In this document: one piece after another, positions 23,101 through 35,459 of the stretch | Layout of the letters: each line of letters begins with the position of its first letter | Numbering within the stretch: position 1 is the first letter of the stretch | Assembly (NCBI RefSeq): GCF_963576615.1 | Contig: NC_088711.1 | Coordinates: 58,942,248-59,006,247 of the forward strand | Source: Watersipora subatra | Taxonomy: Eukaryota > Bryozoa > Gymnolaemata > Cheilostomatida > Watersiporidae | Reading direction: 5' to 3' | DNA: 64,000 nucleotides | Made by a program: the position numbers and the translations under genes | Notes under the pieces: generated by a model | Databases searched by the model: none | The model's input: the letters and a program-made list of their open reading frames with translations, nothing else | What the model was told of the DNA's origin: nothing

Positions 23101-26100
23101 AATGTGAATTAATAACTAGTGCATAAGGAACTTCCACACATTTGATCCAAATCTCTTCTTTTCTACCTATTGAAAAGTCTGTCATTCATTTTAATTGTTG
23201 GATGGAAGCAGTTTAGTCTGGACACTTCTCTTTCAAATCTTAGGGTCGAACTGCGATTGGTCAACAAGCCATTTTATAATTCTGAGCATTCTCCCAAGAT
23301 GCTTTTTCATTAGACTACACTAGTTCTTCCGATTGTTCCCTCATCAAACTCTTGTGTTGATTGCTCAATAAACTTATATATTCTAACTAGCCAGAGACCA
23401 CTAGAAAATAAACTCACCCGTCCACTGGACGTCCGAACTGATCCACCATCATGGATCCCCCATTTGTTGAGCCCTGCAAAAGATAGACAGTTGGTTGAAG
23501 GAAACTAGTCAGAAACACCAATTAGTGCGTTGAGAGAAGTGGCTAGGTGAAAGCTTACCTGCGGAGGCTGGCCACCGGGGAAGAAAGCGGGGTTGACATG
23601 AGCAGCAGGTTGGGAAGACATGCTTGTCTGTGAGGGTACTGGCTGCTGTTGAGGGATGACCGCGGGTGGAATACTTCCCGGTGCTTGTCCAGGCATACCT
23701 GGGTTTTGAAAAGGGTTCTGCTGTGGGGGTTGCTGCTGAGGCATAAAACCTGCAGTGAAACGTGTTTTAGAAGATTAGAGTTTCATCAACAGACACGTCT
23801 GATAGACAGAGTAGTAATCGTAAGCTTCAGTAATCTACTAAACATTCACAACATAAATATGTCGAGCCATTTTATAAAAATCCCAAAGTTGGAACGATCA
23901 GCAATAAGAATGCAGCAGACAAATGTAACAATTTTTAAAAGCAATTATTGTTCAAGGCAAGTACAGTAAAACTCGGATAACTCGCCCTCGGATAGCTCGA
24001 ACACATGGTTAACTCGAACGGATTTGTCTGGTTCGTTCCCTTTGCAATGATAAATTGCTTTAGATAACTTGGCCTCAACATCATTAAGTCGAACAGTTTT
24101 TTGCCCAACGGCTACGGAGACAGTTATTATCACTTTAGAATATCACTTTAGTCCAAGCCATAAAGATAAACATCAACTGTTAGTAGTTATTAGGCGTCAT
24201 TATTACCACCATCGGCAAAATATTTTCATTAACGACTTTTCTAAAGGTTTGCATAAAATCTAATTTTACCAAATATTCGATTTACGATGCCTTTTGAAAA
24301 CAAGGAAAAGCGAGGTAACCTTTGGATAAACTTGAAGTAAAATTGGCAAAATCGATCTTGGATAAAGTGCTCAAAAGATGTCTTTTTTGAGCATTTTAAC
24401 GGCAATCAAGTTTCGCCAATTTTAACCTGAGAACGTCCTGGCAGTCACATCACCTGAAACAACAAATTTCAAAGGATTGAAAAATATCTATACTTTTTGA
24501 TAAAAAAATTTTAAACTTTAAATGAGAGGCCCTTTAACTTGCAACAAGCAATCTATGCTTTAGATTTATATATAGTTTGTATATGTACATGTATTTACTA
24601 ATAAATACATGAACTTGTGACAGTGCTCTGATAACTTGAACGCTCTGATAACTCGAACACTTTCGTTCGGTCCCTTGAAGTTTGAGTTATCCGAGTTTGA
24701 CTAAACCTAAAGTCTATTTTTGATAGTATCATAAACAGCAATAAGGCATTATTTTAGTTGAGATGATGTATTTTGAAAATTACTAGGTATGACAAAAAAA
24801 CTTTAGCACAACTTTAAAGTTGTATGTCGAAAAATTTATAAATAATAGATTTTTCGGCATACAACGTTAAAGTGGTATAGCAAAGTTGAGGTCTGATCAT
24901 ACCTGGAGCCATACCAGCTTGTGGCATTTGCTGCATTCCGCCAGGACCAATCATGCCTGGCATGCCCTGGGGAGGCCCACCCATCTGATTGGGTTGTGTC
25001 GGGGGGCCTCGAGGTGGCATCCCCATCATTCCTGGACCAACCATACCTGGACCCATTGCAGGACGAATACCTCCTGGTGTATTCTGAAAGTATAATCATA
25101 TAAGTTGTGTGGATGAGTGATACAAAAATACAATTATTATAATTACGATACAATTATAATTATAAAAAGACTCGCTACATACAAATGGAGGCCGGGATCC
25201 AGGGATCCCTTGCTGAGGCGGACCAGGCATAGGCGCCCTGTTCGGCATCATAGCGGGGCCCCTCGGCCCGACCATCATGGGCCCAGGTCTAGGGCCAGTA
25301 GGCGGCCCTGACTGAAATGGAGGTCTAGGTGCACGTGGCGGGAATCGTACAGTAGTCTGGCCATTTTGCTGCTGATATTGCTGCCTCTCCCGCTCCTGCT
25401 CATACTCTACAAGAGACAAAGGATCAGAGATTATGAGAAACTATCTTCATAGGGCTAACGGAGTAGCTGTGATTCAGTTATTGAGGTGCTGGTTTATGAT
25501 CAATAGGTCCGTGGTTTGAGTCACATAAGAACCATGGGTTGTGTTGGGAAGGGCATCTAACCACAACTGCTGCAGACTAAACCGGCTCCCACATCAGCAC
25601 TCCAGTAAGGATAAGGAGGGTGGTTAGCAAGCCTGCAGGACTAAAGACAAAACCTGAGGGCGGAGGAGGTCCTCTGTGAGCCAATGGCCTTCTAGCTAGA
25701 GAAGATGTCTCAATAAAAACATTCAAAAGAATGCAATGTCAAACCACTGTTGAAACCTACCAAGAAAATTTATGATTATAAGAAGTTGGGGAGGATCATG
25801 ACCACCTATGTCCTCACAAGACATGGTAATCGAGAGAGAGACAAAAAAGAGAGAAGAGAGAGCGATCTGTAAAGAATATTTTAGAGAGATGCCGAGAATC
25901 TGCGCAATTACGCTTCGAGTTTATTTAAGCAGAAGGCCAGACAGCTGATGGAGGAAACATTTGGTGGGTATGGTTCAATATCGGAAAGATGACAGAACGC
26001 AGCGAAAACACAAACACTTAGTGGATTAGCCAATTACTAATGTTACGCCACCCTACCTTCACATCTTGAACACATGATCAAAGGCAGAGAAGAATGAAAC

Positions 26101-29100
26101 AAATGCACAGCAAATGTCGTTATATTGAAAGGCAGTTGTCATATCACTGACTACAAACGCTGACTACAAACACTGACTACAAACACTGACTACAAACACT
26201 GACTACAAACACTGACTACAAACACTGACTACAAACACTGACAAGGCAGTTGTCATATCCCTGACTACAAACACTGACTACAAACACTGACTACAAACAC
26301 TGACTACAAACACTGACTACAAACACTGACTACAAACACTGACTACAAACACTGACTACAAACACTGACTACAAACACTGACTACAAACACTGGCAAGGC
26401 AGTTGTCATATCACCGACTACAAACAGTGACTACAAACAGTGACAAGGCAGTTCTTATATCACTGACTACAAACACTGACTACAAACACTGACTACAAAC
26501 ACTGACAAGGTAGTTGTCATATCAGACTACAAACAGTAACAAATAGCAAAAAGTGAATACAGACCTGCTCTATTGCCTCCGCTGGCAGCGTCCAGCATAA
26601 GCAGGTTCTGTCTGTTGCAGTAGTGGACATTGAGGGTCTGTGAGTGAATTTGTACAGTCTTTATCTTCTCCATAAGCAGATTCATCGACTCGGGAGTCTT
26701 AACAGCGACAGTTGCAAAACTGCAAACAGAGCAATGTTTAATAATCGCATAACGTCACTGAACAAAACATACAATGGTAACTGATACAAACACCTCATGC
26801 AAGACATTTACTGCCCTACAAATGGAAAAGTTAACACAGCACATCTATGATCAGACTATGGTCTCAGAAGGTGAGGGCCAACTTTTACAAAGCGGAGCAT
26901 TTGTGTAGGTCCCTTTCATTTATTTACTTCTGAAAGAATATAAGTCCTTACAGAAAAATACCAACTCAAGTTCATAACAATTCGATGAAGTTTGTTATTT
27001 GAAAAAGCCAAAGCAAAATGCAGATGCTAATACCGATACTTTTGCAAACTTGACCAATTTTATTTCATGTACGGAAATAATAACTTTATAGCTTTGGCTT
27101 TGCACACAGCATTCGATGTGTATAAACACCGATGACACACCGAACTTCTCATTCAAACGTTCCCAATGAATAAAGAAACGGACTTATAGTTTCGCAGAAC
27201 ACGCACCGCTACGCAGTTAAAACCCGCTCAAATGGGGTGGAGACGTGCAAACACACCTTAAACCAAGGCCTGTCACTTTACCAAAAACTCCTTAAAGACC
27301 AACTCCTCAACTGACTAGAATAAATAAAAACATGTCGTACTAATGTGATGCAACAATTCACAACTACATCTCCGTCTACCTTCACCACCGGTATTACCTA
27401 CCACTTTAATATGAACACGCAATATCACTACTCGCAGACAACTTACCCCCGTGATTGACCATTCGCTCTGTTCTCGTAAAACTTTATGTCAACTATGTCT
27501 GTAACTCCGACAGCATTGCATGCCTGTGTCACGTCTATGTCATTCGTCCACTGTAAAGATAGAGTCAGCATGCCGGTAACCTTCTGATACTTAACATGCA
27601 TCTTGACAACTTGCACTCCGCAAGACTTGTTTAAGCATTGTTAGTACAACAAAATTGAAAAGAGTACCTCAACTCTAGAAGAGTAATATTTTAACAAAAT
27701 AATTTCCACTAATGAGTGACACAAACATCAACGATGGAACGGAGCGGTTAGGTGTGTGTAATCAGTATATAATCTATTGTAAAACGATGAAAACGCCTAA
27801 ATAAGCCGGACTCTTCCGACAGCAAGGCTAACATACCCAAGTAAGATTTGATATGTACACTTGCCACCTCCTGGCATACTTCGGCGCTGCACCATCGCCA
27901 CTACCAGTAATAGTGCTAGTTGAAGTTGGAGTTGTCTCCTCTGCAAGATCACCACTTCCATTCACTTCCTATGGAATACAAACACATTGCTAGCTTTATA
28001 GAAGCTGCATGTATAAAAACATGAATGTAGAAACAAAAATGACACTTCAACAAGCTTCGAGAAACGTGTTGAAATTCCAATAATGGCCTATTTTTAGGGA
28101 ATGTTGCAGAAACCAAGCAGTTTTAATTATAACATAATATTTGCAGATGCATCTAGGATTGACTGGCTTTAGGCTTAGGTAATTCTTTACTAATCATGTC
28201 AAAATGACGATCTATGATATTCCAAACTGTTAAATAAACTACAATTTATTTTTCAAACAACCCTCTTACATCACAAAAAAACCTGCGACTTTGGGGTGAC
28301 CCATGTTTTATATAAGAAATATGCTTCAACTAAAAAGCATAATTCAATGGCCAGTCAAATGGTGATCAACTCAATCAAGGGCGAAATGTGAACATCTTTC
28401 TTCCTATCAAAGGCGAAAGCCATACACCAAATATATAAGTCTAATTCATAACTGAAAAGCTAGTGGATTTTCATTCTGAACAGGCTTTTCGCATCGTTTT
28501 TGTAGTCAAACTTCCTCCCTAATATCAACTTCGCTCGTCTTTCTAACAACATTTCCAATAATAATATTCGGTAACTCGCATAATGGATACAACAAGTTTA
28601 GTGATAGGATTGCACAGAGAATACAAACACACTATGATAGGTCCCTGATTCTATATTACACAACTTGGGAAAGTTGAGGTGAAAACTAATTAATCAAGTA
28701 AGGGATAGTCTGCTCTCCCAGCATAGTACAATAAGAAATGATTGATCACCTCCTTTATCTCCTTTTTGACTGTTGAAGCTAACACATCATTATAAAGATC
28801 AGCTGGGTCATCTTGTGCTGTTGGATTTGCAGTTGATGTGGATGTTGTCGTACCATTCAATAACTCATCCTCATGTTCCTACATATATTAAATAAGTATA
28901 AAGTCTACAGCAAGTAGTTAAACCAAGCTGTGTGGGGGTATATAGCCTACAAGTAGTTAAACCAAGCTGTGTGGGGGTATATAGCCTACAAGTAGTTAAA
29001 CCAAGCTGTGTGGGGGTATATAGCCTACAAGTAGTTAAACCAAGCTGTGTGGGGGTATATAGCCTACAACAAGAAGTTAAACCAAGCTGTGTGGAGGTAT

Positions 29101-31286
29101 ATAGACTACAAGTAGTTGAATCAAACTGTGTGGGGGCAGCGTACTTGAGTTTGGCAAACATAATGACATTGAGTTTTTCAACACTGCAATCCATAGAATA
29201 TAGATCGTATTACGTATATAATAAATATATACATGTATGCTGACCAGTTTGTGAGGTTGTGAAGGCCCATTTAGAGGATGTACAACATGACATTACAAAA
29301 AGACTGGTTTTTGTGGACCTATTTTCCACACGTCCACTTTCCGACATGCCTAGAACCACCAAATCAACTTTAATATGTGAAATGGGCAAGGTGTCAGCAA
29401 TCCATTTTATGAAATAAGTAAAGGGCCTATAGAAAGAATAACATGTGTACATTATTGAAGGTGCGTGCATGTGACCAAGAAATTATGTATGACGTGACGT
29501 TGTGATTTTTATATGGTTATTAGACAATTGTGTTAAAATTTATAGGAAATATAACGCAGTTGATTAAAAATTACCATAATTGCATATTTATATGAATACT
29601 AGATATATGCTCAACAATAATATAATAATTACCCATTGAATTTGAGTAACTTACACTAGTCTAAATCTTTACTAGAATAAGAGTTGTTACCTTCGTTAAT
29701 AATCGTTACGCCTAATGATCTCTCACACATAATCTCTGATGCAATGAGGCTTTTCAAGCTTGCTAGTAATAACCAATAGTATTTTCCCAAGTGCTTTAAG
29801 CATGCGTATTGTAAACGGTGTAATGAGTATGCCTACAATTATTCCAATGTATAGCAATGTAGTCACTTGGCCTATTGGTTTAGCACGCTTGTTTGCAGAC
29901 CTGGAGGAGGAAATCAAACCTGGAAGACTGAGATTATATCCAGTGTGGCAGATTTTCAATTCTTAGATTTTATTCGCGATAACTGGATACACAAATGCCA
30001 GACAGACAAACAAACATTGAGATTTATGTATATAGAAAAATAATATAACAGTTTATAAAATTAAGTATTGCACATAACAAGCGTTAAGTACATGACACTA
30101 GTAAAGACTTGGGAAATATACAATAACAGGCTATTCAGCTAAATATCCATCCAAGAAAGCAATTAACTGCAAAAGCTTTGAACGACTCAATCACACACAT
30201 ATCTAGGGATAGTAGTTTTATCCAACTCGGCAAACAAATACTGTAACTTGTTGTTAAAATTGGACATGTGAGGATAGAGAGTATTTGTTTTTCCTCTATC
30301 CAGGACTGGTCATTTTCCTTTATAACAAATTTTAACCTAGTAAGCAACAACGCTCTTTAAAAACTCCCTGATTTCTACATCAAAAGCTTTCACAACGGCC
30401 TCATAGTGACAGTCATTCGCACGCTTTGTTTGTTATTTCACTACAACCATGATTGCTAAACTTTAAGTTTGATTCAATTTGAATCATATCTGTTAAATTT
30501 GTTCACCTTACAACAGCTACTGTATATTTTTCATGTATGACGTGGCAAACATTTTTTTTATAAGTTTTCGATGCAATTATGCTTTTCTGTTGAGTTTATC
30601 AAACATCAACATTACCTAAACAAGGATTTAATGAATGTACGATGATTTAGATTTTGCTAAATCTATAGCACTGTATATATAACTAAGCTGAGCACTATAG
30701 AATCACGAAATTTTGACTAAAGGCGATTTTGCGTCCCTGCTAGAAAAACGCTCACATGATGAAAACAATCGATCCAAATGTAGAGAAATTTTCGCATACA
30801 AAAAATTTCCACTCTGTTCGTATGTTTGAAAAATGACCTCACATACCCTTCTGTAACTATTGGCAACCTATCCTAAACGTAAAAGTTGCACATGAAGCAC
30901 ATTTGATGATGGTAATGAGAAAGAATACTGTATTGAAGTCGTGGCTAATTCTAGTCTTAATGTATTAGCATCTCCATCAATTTTCAGATTGCAACGATAA
31001 AGCTTGTTCGAACTAAAACATTTTAGACGCTCTTGATACTAAGAATAGCGTTGATTGAACCTAAAACTACATAGTATGAAAAATTAACCATACATAGAGA
31101 TGATAGTAAAGCTTCTGCATTATCGCTCATGAGCTTAAACGGCATCGATACGTTTATTCATCATGCTTACATGTAAAATTAGTTTGTAAATGAAATACAA
31201 ATGAACGAAGTATTGTATTAATAACTTACTTGGGTAAAGTCTTCTTCAATCGCATCGTAGAGATCAATATCTGCTTCTGCCATCAT
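20129..31286 (-). CDS. CPSF6: cleavage and polyadenylation specificity factor subunit 6 (CFIm68)
   Basis: Large subunit of cleavage factor I, which acts with NUDT21 in the nucleus to choose mRNA poly(A) sites. Thirteen coding exons, read 5' to 3' on minus: 31286-31230, 28878-28750, 27968-27837, 27550-27447, 26719-26565, 25406-25183, 25083-24903, 23749-23559, 23473-23418, 22794-22637, 22500-22341, 20680-20645, 20312-20129. All GT/AG borders and phases fit, giving 588 aa. Features in order: acidic N-terminus ([12 protein letters not shown]), RRM with RNP2 VYISNL and WWTNDID split by intron 3 and RNP1-like SRGFATVAV, a Pro/Gly/Met-rich middle, [10 protein letters not shown], the conserved helix [16 protein letters not shown], and a C-terminal RS/RD-rich domain ([19 protein letters not shown]). 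The start is one of two tandem ATGs (31286, 31283). CPSF7 is the paralogue alternative; the RS tail and FFPGG motif favour CPSF6. Confidence 0.94.
20391..20558. repeat. 44-bp minisatellite, about 4 copies
   Basis: Unit starting TTGCATACACCAGCCCTATA, at 20391, 20435, 20479 and 20523, in the last intron of CPSF6 about 80 bp upstream of the RS-domain exon. Confidence 0.92.
20894..21480. repeat. 45-bp minisatellite, about 13 copies
   Basis: Unit GAATGAAACTAGGAACTCGC plus 25 bases ending CACCAGTGGGTA, in a CPSF6 intron. Because 45 is a multiple of three, minus-strand frames stay open through the array as a 15-residue repeat. There is no sign that they are translated. Confidence 0.93.
21700..22077. 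repeat. 14-bp minisatellite, about 27 copies
   Basis: Unit TAGGACTTAGAGGG with variants (TAGGTCTTAGAGGG, TTGGACTTGGAGGG). The variants drift along the array, TTGG forms clustering at the right end. Same CPSF6 intron as the 45-bp array. Confidence 0.93.
23964..24703. mobile_element. pogo/Tigger-like MITE, copy 1
   Basis: A 740-bp segment in a CPSF6 intron with ends CAGTAAAACTCGGATAACTC and, inverted, GAGTTATCCGAGTTTGACT. It shares internal blocks with the copies at 40921 and 41776, including ATATTTTGCCGATGGTGGTA-type sequence and a CTCAAAAG...CTTTTGAG hairpin, on the opposite strand. CAGT ends with the TCGGATAACTC motif resemble pogo/Tigger (Tc1-mariner) elements. Confidence 0.75.
25452..25740 (+). 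mobile_element. tRNA-derived SINE with LINE-like tail
   Basis: A pol III head with a B-box-like GTGGTTTGAGTCAC at about 25511-25524 and a weaker A box (TAGCTGTGATTCAG) about 45 bp upstream. A segment GGGAAGGGCATCTAACCACA follows, resembling the conserved 3' part of V-SINE/L2-type elements. It lies in a CPSF6 intron, antisense to the gene. Only one copy is seen here. Confidence 0.6.
26152..26535. repeat. 13-bp minisatellite with higher-order interruptions
   Basis: Arrays of CACTGACTACAAA (13-bp period) interrupted four times by a spacer of the form AAGGCAGTTGTCATATC, so the array has a second, larger period. It ends about 30 bp from CPSF6 exon 5. Confidence 0.92.
28905..29140. repeat. 39-bp minisatellite, about 6 copies
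   Basis: Unit AAGTAGTTAAACCAAGCTGT plus 19 bases, in CPSF6 intron 1 just upstream (minus sense) of exon 2. A 39-bp period is a multiple of three, which explains open frames on both strands. Confidence 0.92.
29985..30036 (+). repeat. isolated retroelement tail motif
   Basis: CAGACAGACAAACATTGAGA followed by TTTATGTATATAG. It resembles the tail of the SINE at 61415-61855 (ACATACAGACAGATC...TTTATATATATAG) and a minus-strand copy at 35385-35450. Probably a 5'-truncated retroelement insertion in CPSF6 intron 1. Confidence 0.45.
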
Positions 31287-31480
31287 ACGCAGTACTAGCT
31301 GCGAAATAATTGAAAGCTACAAAGCAGTGCAAATTTTAAAATGGCGCCGTCGAACTACTTGGTGCATTACAATACTGGAAGAGCGGTCTGGCGTCGACTC
31401 GATAGCGTTTCAGTGTCTAGTTGACCTTTATCAGGGGACGAACATGCCAGGGTGGACTACTCCAAATATGCCACGGTGCC
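31287..31480 (-). promoter_or_regulatory. CPSF6 promoter region
   Basis: Immediately upstream of the CPSF6 start codons, locally less AT-rich than its surroundings with several CpGs. It contains AAAATGGCGCC at 31337-31347, which resembles a YY1-type site common near housekeeping-gene starts. The transcription start is not determined. Confidence 0.35.
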
Positions 31481-32540
31481 TCCAGACCTACTGACATCAC
31501 TGCACTGGGACATCAACTATGTACATGCATCTCGAGCCTAACATTTAACATTAACAGCCTAACATTTAGAGTATAACAATATTTGGAGTTAAAAATTGCA
31601 ATAGCTGAGACATCAAGTTTTATCTCAATAGGCAACATGATCTTGAAGTATTTGATTGCAAATAAAATGGTGCATTGTAACAAAATGTTATTATATGCTT
31701 GCCCAAACTTCACAAACCGTTTTTAAGCTTGAAATTTTGTTTTGAGCATAAACATGAACTTCTGCAATATGATTGATAGATAGCAAATGTTACCCTGCAT
31801 TATTTTAATCATATAAAAATTAATTATCATATTAAAATAAAACCTTTTTTATAAACTATTACGGATGATACAAGCTTGTTAGAATGAATTATGCATTTTA
31901 TTATGTGTTTAATGAGTTATGAATTTCACTCAATCTGTGTGAATGTTTATTTTGTGTATATTGCAAAAAACATCTACGCTTATTACAATACAGACTGGAT
32001 CTTATTTGGGCTAGGATTATGCTCTCTATTTAGAAAACATATGCTACTTTCACATCCTTGGCCAGTAACCAATGCTGTCATATATTTTTCTTTTTAATTT
32101 CCTACCCACTGTTGGAAGCTGTTGTGTGCTGTTGTGAAGATTCATTTTGGTACGCTCTACGCAATACAAAAGTAAAGGTTTTATATTTTTATTTATCCTG
32201 ATTCTAGAGCTAGTTGACTATCTTCGACATTGCACCAGCAAGCAACTATCAGAGCTGGGTTTGCAGCACTTTTTTATAATGGACCAGGAGAACAATTCTA
32301 TGCACCTAGATATTTCTACTATCAGAATTTTAAAAAATGGTGTCTTCGAATATGGAGTAATACGCTAATTTAAAGTTAAAATCTCTTTGGGCATAAATAA
32401 CTGCTAGTTAAAAAGCAAACCTAGATCCACTTCAATTGCCTCAAATCTATTCAACTCATTTTTTAAAGTTTGTTGGAAATTATTTGAAATTAGAAAGATT
32501 TTAATAAAAGCATAAATATATATAAACTATTTCATCCCCT
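31481..32540. other. intergenic region upstream of CPSF6
   Basis: AT-rich. No convincing exon, RNA gene or repeat was seen. Small open frames at 31891-32097 and 32147-32368 resemble nothing recognisable. Confidence 0.4.
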
Positions 32541-32544
32541 GTCA

Positions 32545-32640
32545 AAACAATTAGGGTGGAAATGCCTACTCCAGTCCAGGTCTCCTAATGGAGACCCGGT
32601 GAATAAGCATTCTCCTCAAGATCTTACGGTATGTATCTAT
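32545..32640. repeat. short diverged copy of the RLE-LINE 3' segment
   Basis: GGTCTCCTAATGGAGACC followed by CTCAAGATCTTACGG matches, with differences, the sequence at about 32770-32825 (GGTCTCCTACCAGAGACC ... CTCAAGATCTTAGC). It is a third fragment of the LINE family that forms the inverted pair downstream. Confidence 0.6.
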
Positions 32641-32737
32641 GCTATACTACATATATATATATATATACATATATATATACATATATATATATATATAGTG
32701 TATATATATATAAAAAAAAATTGTTTCTTCACCCCGG

Positions 32738-33634
32738 TTAACCCGTATGGGTGGTAGTTTCTGCTCTAACTCGGGTCTCCTACCAGAGACCTGGGAGCTT
32801 GAGCGCTCGCCTCAAGATCTTAGCTGTTCCCAATAGCGCACTTTTCTACAACTCACCTGAGTTGATTGCTGTTGGTATTTGGGCAAGCCACAATTTATGC
32901 GCCGGTGTTATTGCCCCCAGTGCCCCAATGACTACTGGGATTACAGTTGTTCTTACATTCCAGCATTTTTCAATTTCTTCTCCAAGAAGGAGATATTTCT
33001 CTACCTTTTCTTTTTCTTTGCTGGCTATATTGTAGTCATTGGGTACTGCGATATCTATTATAGTAGCTCTCTTGTTCTCCTTGTCCACCACCACTATATC
33101 TGGTTGGTTTGCTAGGACATGCTTGTCAGTCCGGATGTAGAAGTCCCAAAGGATCTTAGCGCGATCATTTTCATTGACCTTACCAGGAGCTTCCCACCAG
33201 TGTTGTGGTTTATTAAGGCCACACTCATCACATAGACTTCTATACACAACACCTGCGACATGATTATGCCACTCAGTGTATGCATTTCCTGCTAGCTGCT
33301 TGCATCCACTGATGATGTGTTGGATGGTCTCAGGTGCATCTTTGCACAGCCTGCCTCTAGGATCGTCTCTTGTGTGATAGATTTTTGTTTGGAGTTGCCT
33401 TGTTGGGAGCACTTGCTCCTGGGCTGCCATGATTAGCGACTCTGTATTGGCCGTTAGGTTTCCTTTGTTCAGCCACATATATGTCTGGTGAAGATCGCCA
33501 ACCTTAGATATTTGTCGGTGGTAAGCACCATGAAGAGGTTTCGTGTGCCAGTCAAGTTCCTCGTCATCAGGGCGAACGTCCATTGTAAGAGCAGCCGATT
33601 GAAATTCAGCTAGCAACTGATCTGAAGTGGCCAT
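32738..33634 (-). pseudogene. LINE C-terminal region (restriction-like endonuclease type), left arm
   Basis: A 262-residue open frame (33634-32846) matching the C-terminal part of non-LTR retrotransposons with a restriction-like endonuclease (R2/NeSL-type). It has a CCHC-like group (RLCKDAPETIQHIISGC), then PDIVVVDKENKRATIIDIAV, which carries the Asp-rich PD...D core, then VIPVVIGALGAI. The frame stops at TAG where the right arm has CAG. Homology continues past the stop to the RRVLKLPGLW-like end seen in the other arm. The reverse transcriptase is absent. It forms an inverted pair with 33749-34640. Confidence 0.85.
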
Positions 33635-33635
33635 G

Positions 33636-33694
33636 GAGGCTGCATAGGCTTTGATGCTTTGCTCTTCCTCCTTCCTCCCTTCCTATATATACCG

Positions 33695-33729
<35 letters not shown>

Positions 33730-33748
33730 GCAACTTAATATATATATA
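33636..33748. repeat. spacer between inverted LINE arms, (TA)n
   Basis: About 115 bp, mostly TA dinucleotide repeat, separating the two arms. It includes a small palindrome at 33734-33754. Confidence 0.8.
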
Positions 33749-34640
33749 TATTAAGTTGCTAGCTGAATTTCAATCGGCTGCTCTTACAACGGACCTACAC
33801 CCCGATGATGAGGAAATTGACTGGCACACGAAACCTCTTCATGGTGCTTACCACCGACAAATATCTAAGGTTGGTGATCTTCACCAGACATACATGTGGC
33901 TGAACAAAGGAAACCTAACGGCCAATACAGAGTCGCTAATCATGGCAGCCCAGGAGCAAGTGCTGCCAACAAGGCAACTCCAAACGAAAATCTATCACAC
34001 TAGAGACGATCCTAGATGCAGACTGTGCAAAGATGCACCTGAGACCATCCAACACATCATCAGTGGATGCAGGCAGCTAGCAGGGAACGCATACACTGAG
34101 TGGCATAATCATGTCGCAGGTATTGTGTATAGAAGTCTATGTGATCCTTAATAAACCACAACACTGGTGGGAAGCTCCTGGTAAGGTTAATGAAAATGAC
34201 CGCGCTAAGATCCTCTGGGACTTTTACATCCAAACTGACAAGCATGTCCTAGCAAACCAACCAGATATATTGGTGGTAGACAAGGAGAACAAGAGGGCTA
34301 CTATAATAGATATAGCAGTACCCAATGACTACAATATAGCCAGCAAAGAAAAAGAAAAGGTAAAGAAATATCTCCCTCTTGGAGAAGAAATTGAAAAATG
34401 CTGAAATGTAAGAACAACTGTAATCCCAGTAGTCATTGGGGCACTGGGCGCAATAACACCGGCGCATAAAATGTGGCTTGCCCAAATACCAACAACAATC
34501 AACTCAGGTGAGTTGCAGAAAAGTGCGCTATTGGGAACAGCTAAGATCTTGAGGCGAGTGCTCAAACTCCCAGGTCTCTGGTAGGAGACCCGGGTTAGAG
34601 CAGAATTTACCACCCATACGGGGTATTCGGGGTGAGGAAA
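33749..34640 (+). pseudogene. LINE C-terminal region, right arm
   Basis: Inverted counterpart of 32738-33634, reading outward on plus. It is broken: an 8-base deletion near 34147 shifts the frame (open 33757-34148, then 34150-34404). A TGA at 34402 replaces the Trp codon of the left arm. After that stop the homology runs on to about 34580, where a family-typical LRRVLKLPGLW end is visible. Outer flanks match the left arm to about 34640. Confidence 0.85.
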
Positions 34641-34659
34641 CAATTTTTTTATATCTATA

Positions 34660-35380
34660 TATATTATAAAACAAATTGACCTAAATTTCTTATTTCTTTG
34701 CCTGGAACATTGATGGAGCATAAAGTAGCAAATAGACCTAGAGCCAGGGATGAAAGTGATGCAAATCAAAGACAAGCAGCACCATTTTGTATACAACTTA
34801 GGACTGAATCTGAGCAATGAAGAACACTTACACTTATTCAATAAAAAAGCTTATTAGAACTTAGGAAACAAATTGCTCGAGTTTGAATGATTGGTGACTG
34901 ACAGGCTGAGAAAAATATCAAACTTTATAAAAACAGACAACTGCAAAACACAGTAGCAAACACTGCAATACATTATCAACAAGCATGGATCTTTTGGACG
35001 TCTGCATAAAAATATCAAGCAGGGTGATTATCCAACCATTGCAGCTGACATAAATATCTGGGACATTAATAAGCATAGGAGTTGTCTGACCATTACTTTA
35101 AAAAACTTATGAATGGAAAATATCACAGAAATCCACTTGAATCAAGATTATTAGTAACAATCACTACTACATATAAAAGAATAAAATACTACAGCAATTA
35201 CCAATAAATATTCTTCTAAAAAACAAACAACTTTACAGAGTGACAACTTCAAACAGGTATACATGTATATGTATAATAGATATCACCAGCATTGCAAGAG
35301 TCAGACAGATTTATAGAAGTCAACATATACTGAATCATCAACCAGTCACAATCAAGATAAGATTTTTAACACTTTATATA
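34660..35380. other. intergenic, nothing recognised
   Basis: AT-rich stretch with no exon or repeat I can name. Confidence 0.35.
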
Positions 35381-35384
35381 ATCT

Positions 35385-35450
35385 ATAGATATAAACCTCA
35401 AAGTCCGGGTGTGTATCTGTGTGTAGTTCAGTTTGTCCAGCTATAGCTAT
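35385..35450 (-). repeat. retroelement tail motif, minus orientation
   Basis: On the minus strand the order is GACAAACTGAACTACACACA, a short linker, then TTTGAGGTTTATATCTATAG. This matches the arrangement of the tails at 29985 and 61790. It lies at the 3' end of the LINE remnant at 35460-37330 and may be its tail. Confidence 0.45.
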
Positions 35451-35459
35451 TAAAATATT

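Noticed and set aside
26152..26535. CRISPR-like array
   Set aside because: Units are contiguous 13-mers without unique spacers, in a eukaryotic intron.
28871..29243. Open frames on both strands over the same repeat
   Set aside because: A 39-bp unit keeps several frames open; not a gene.
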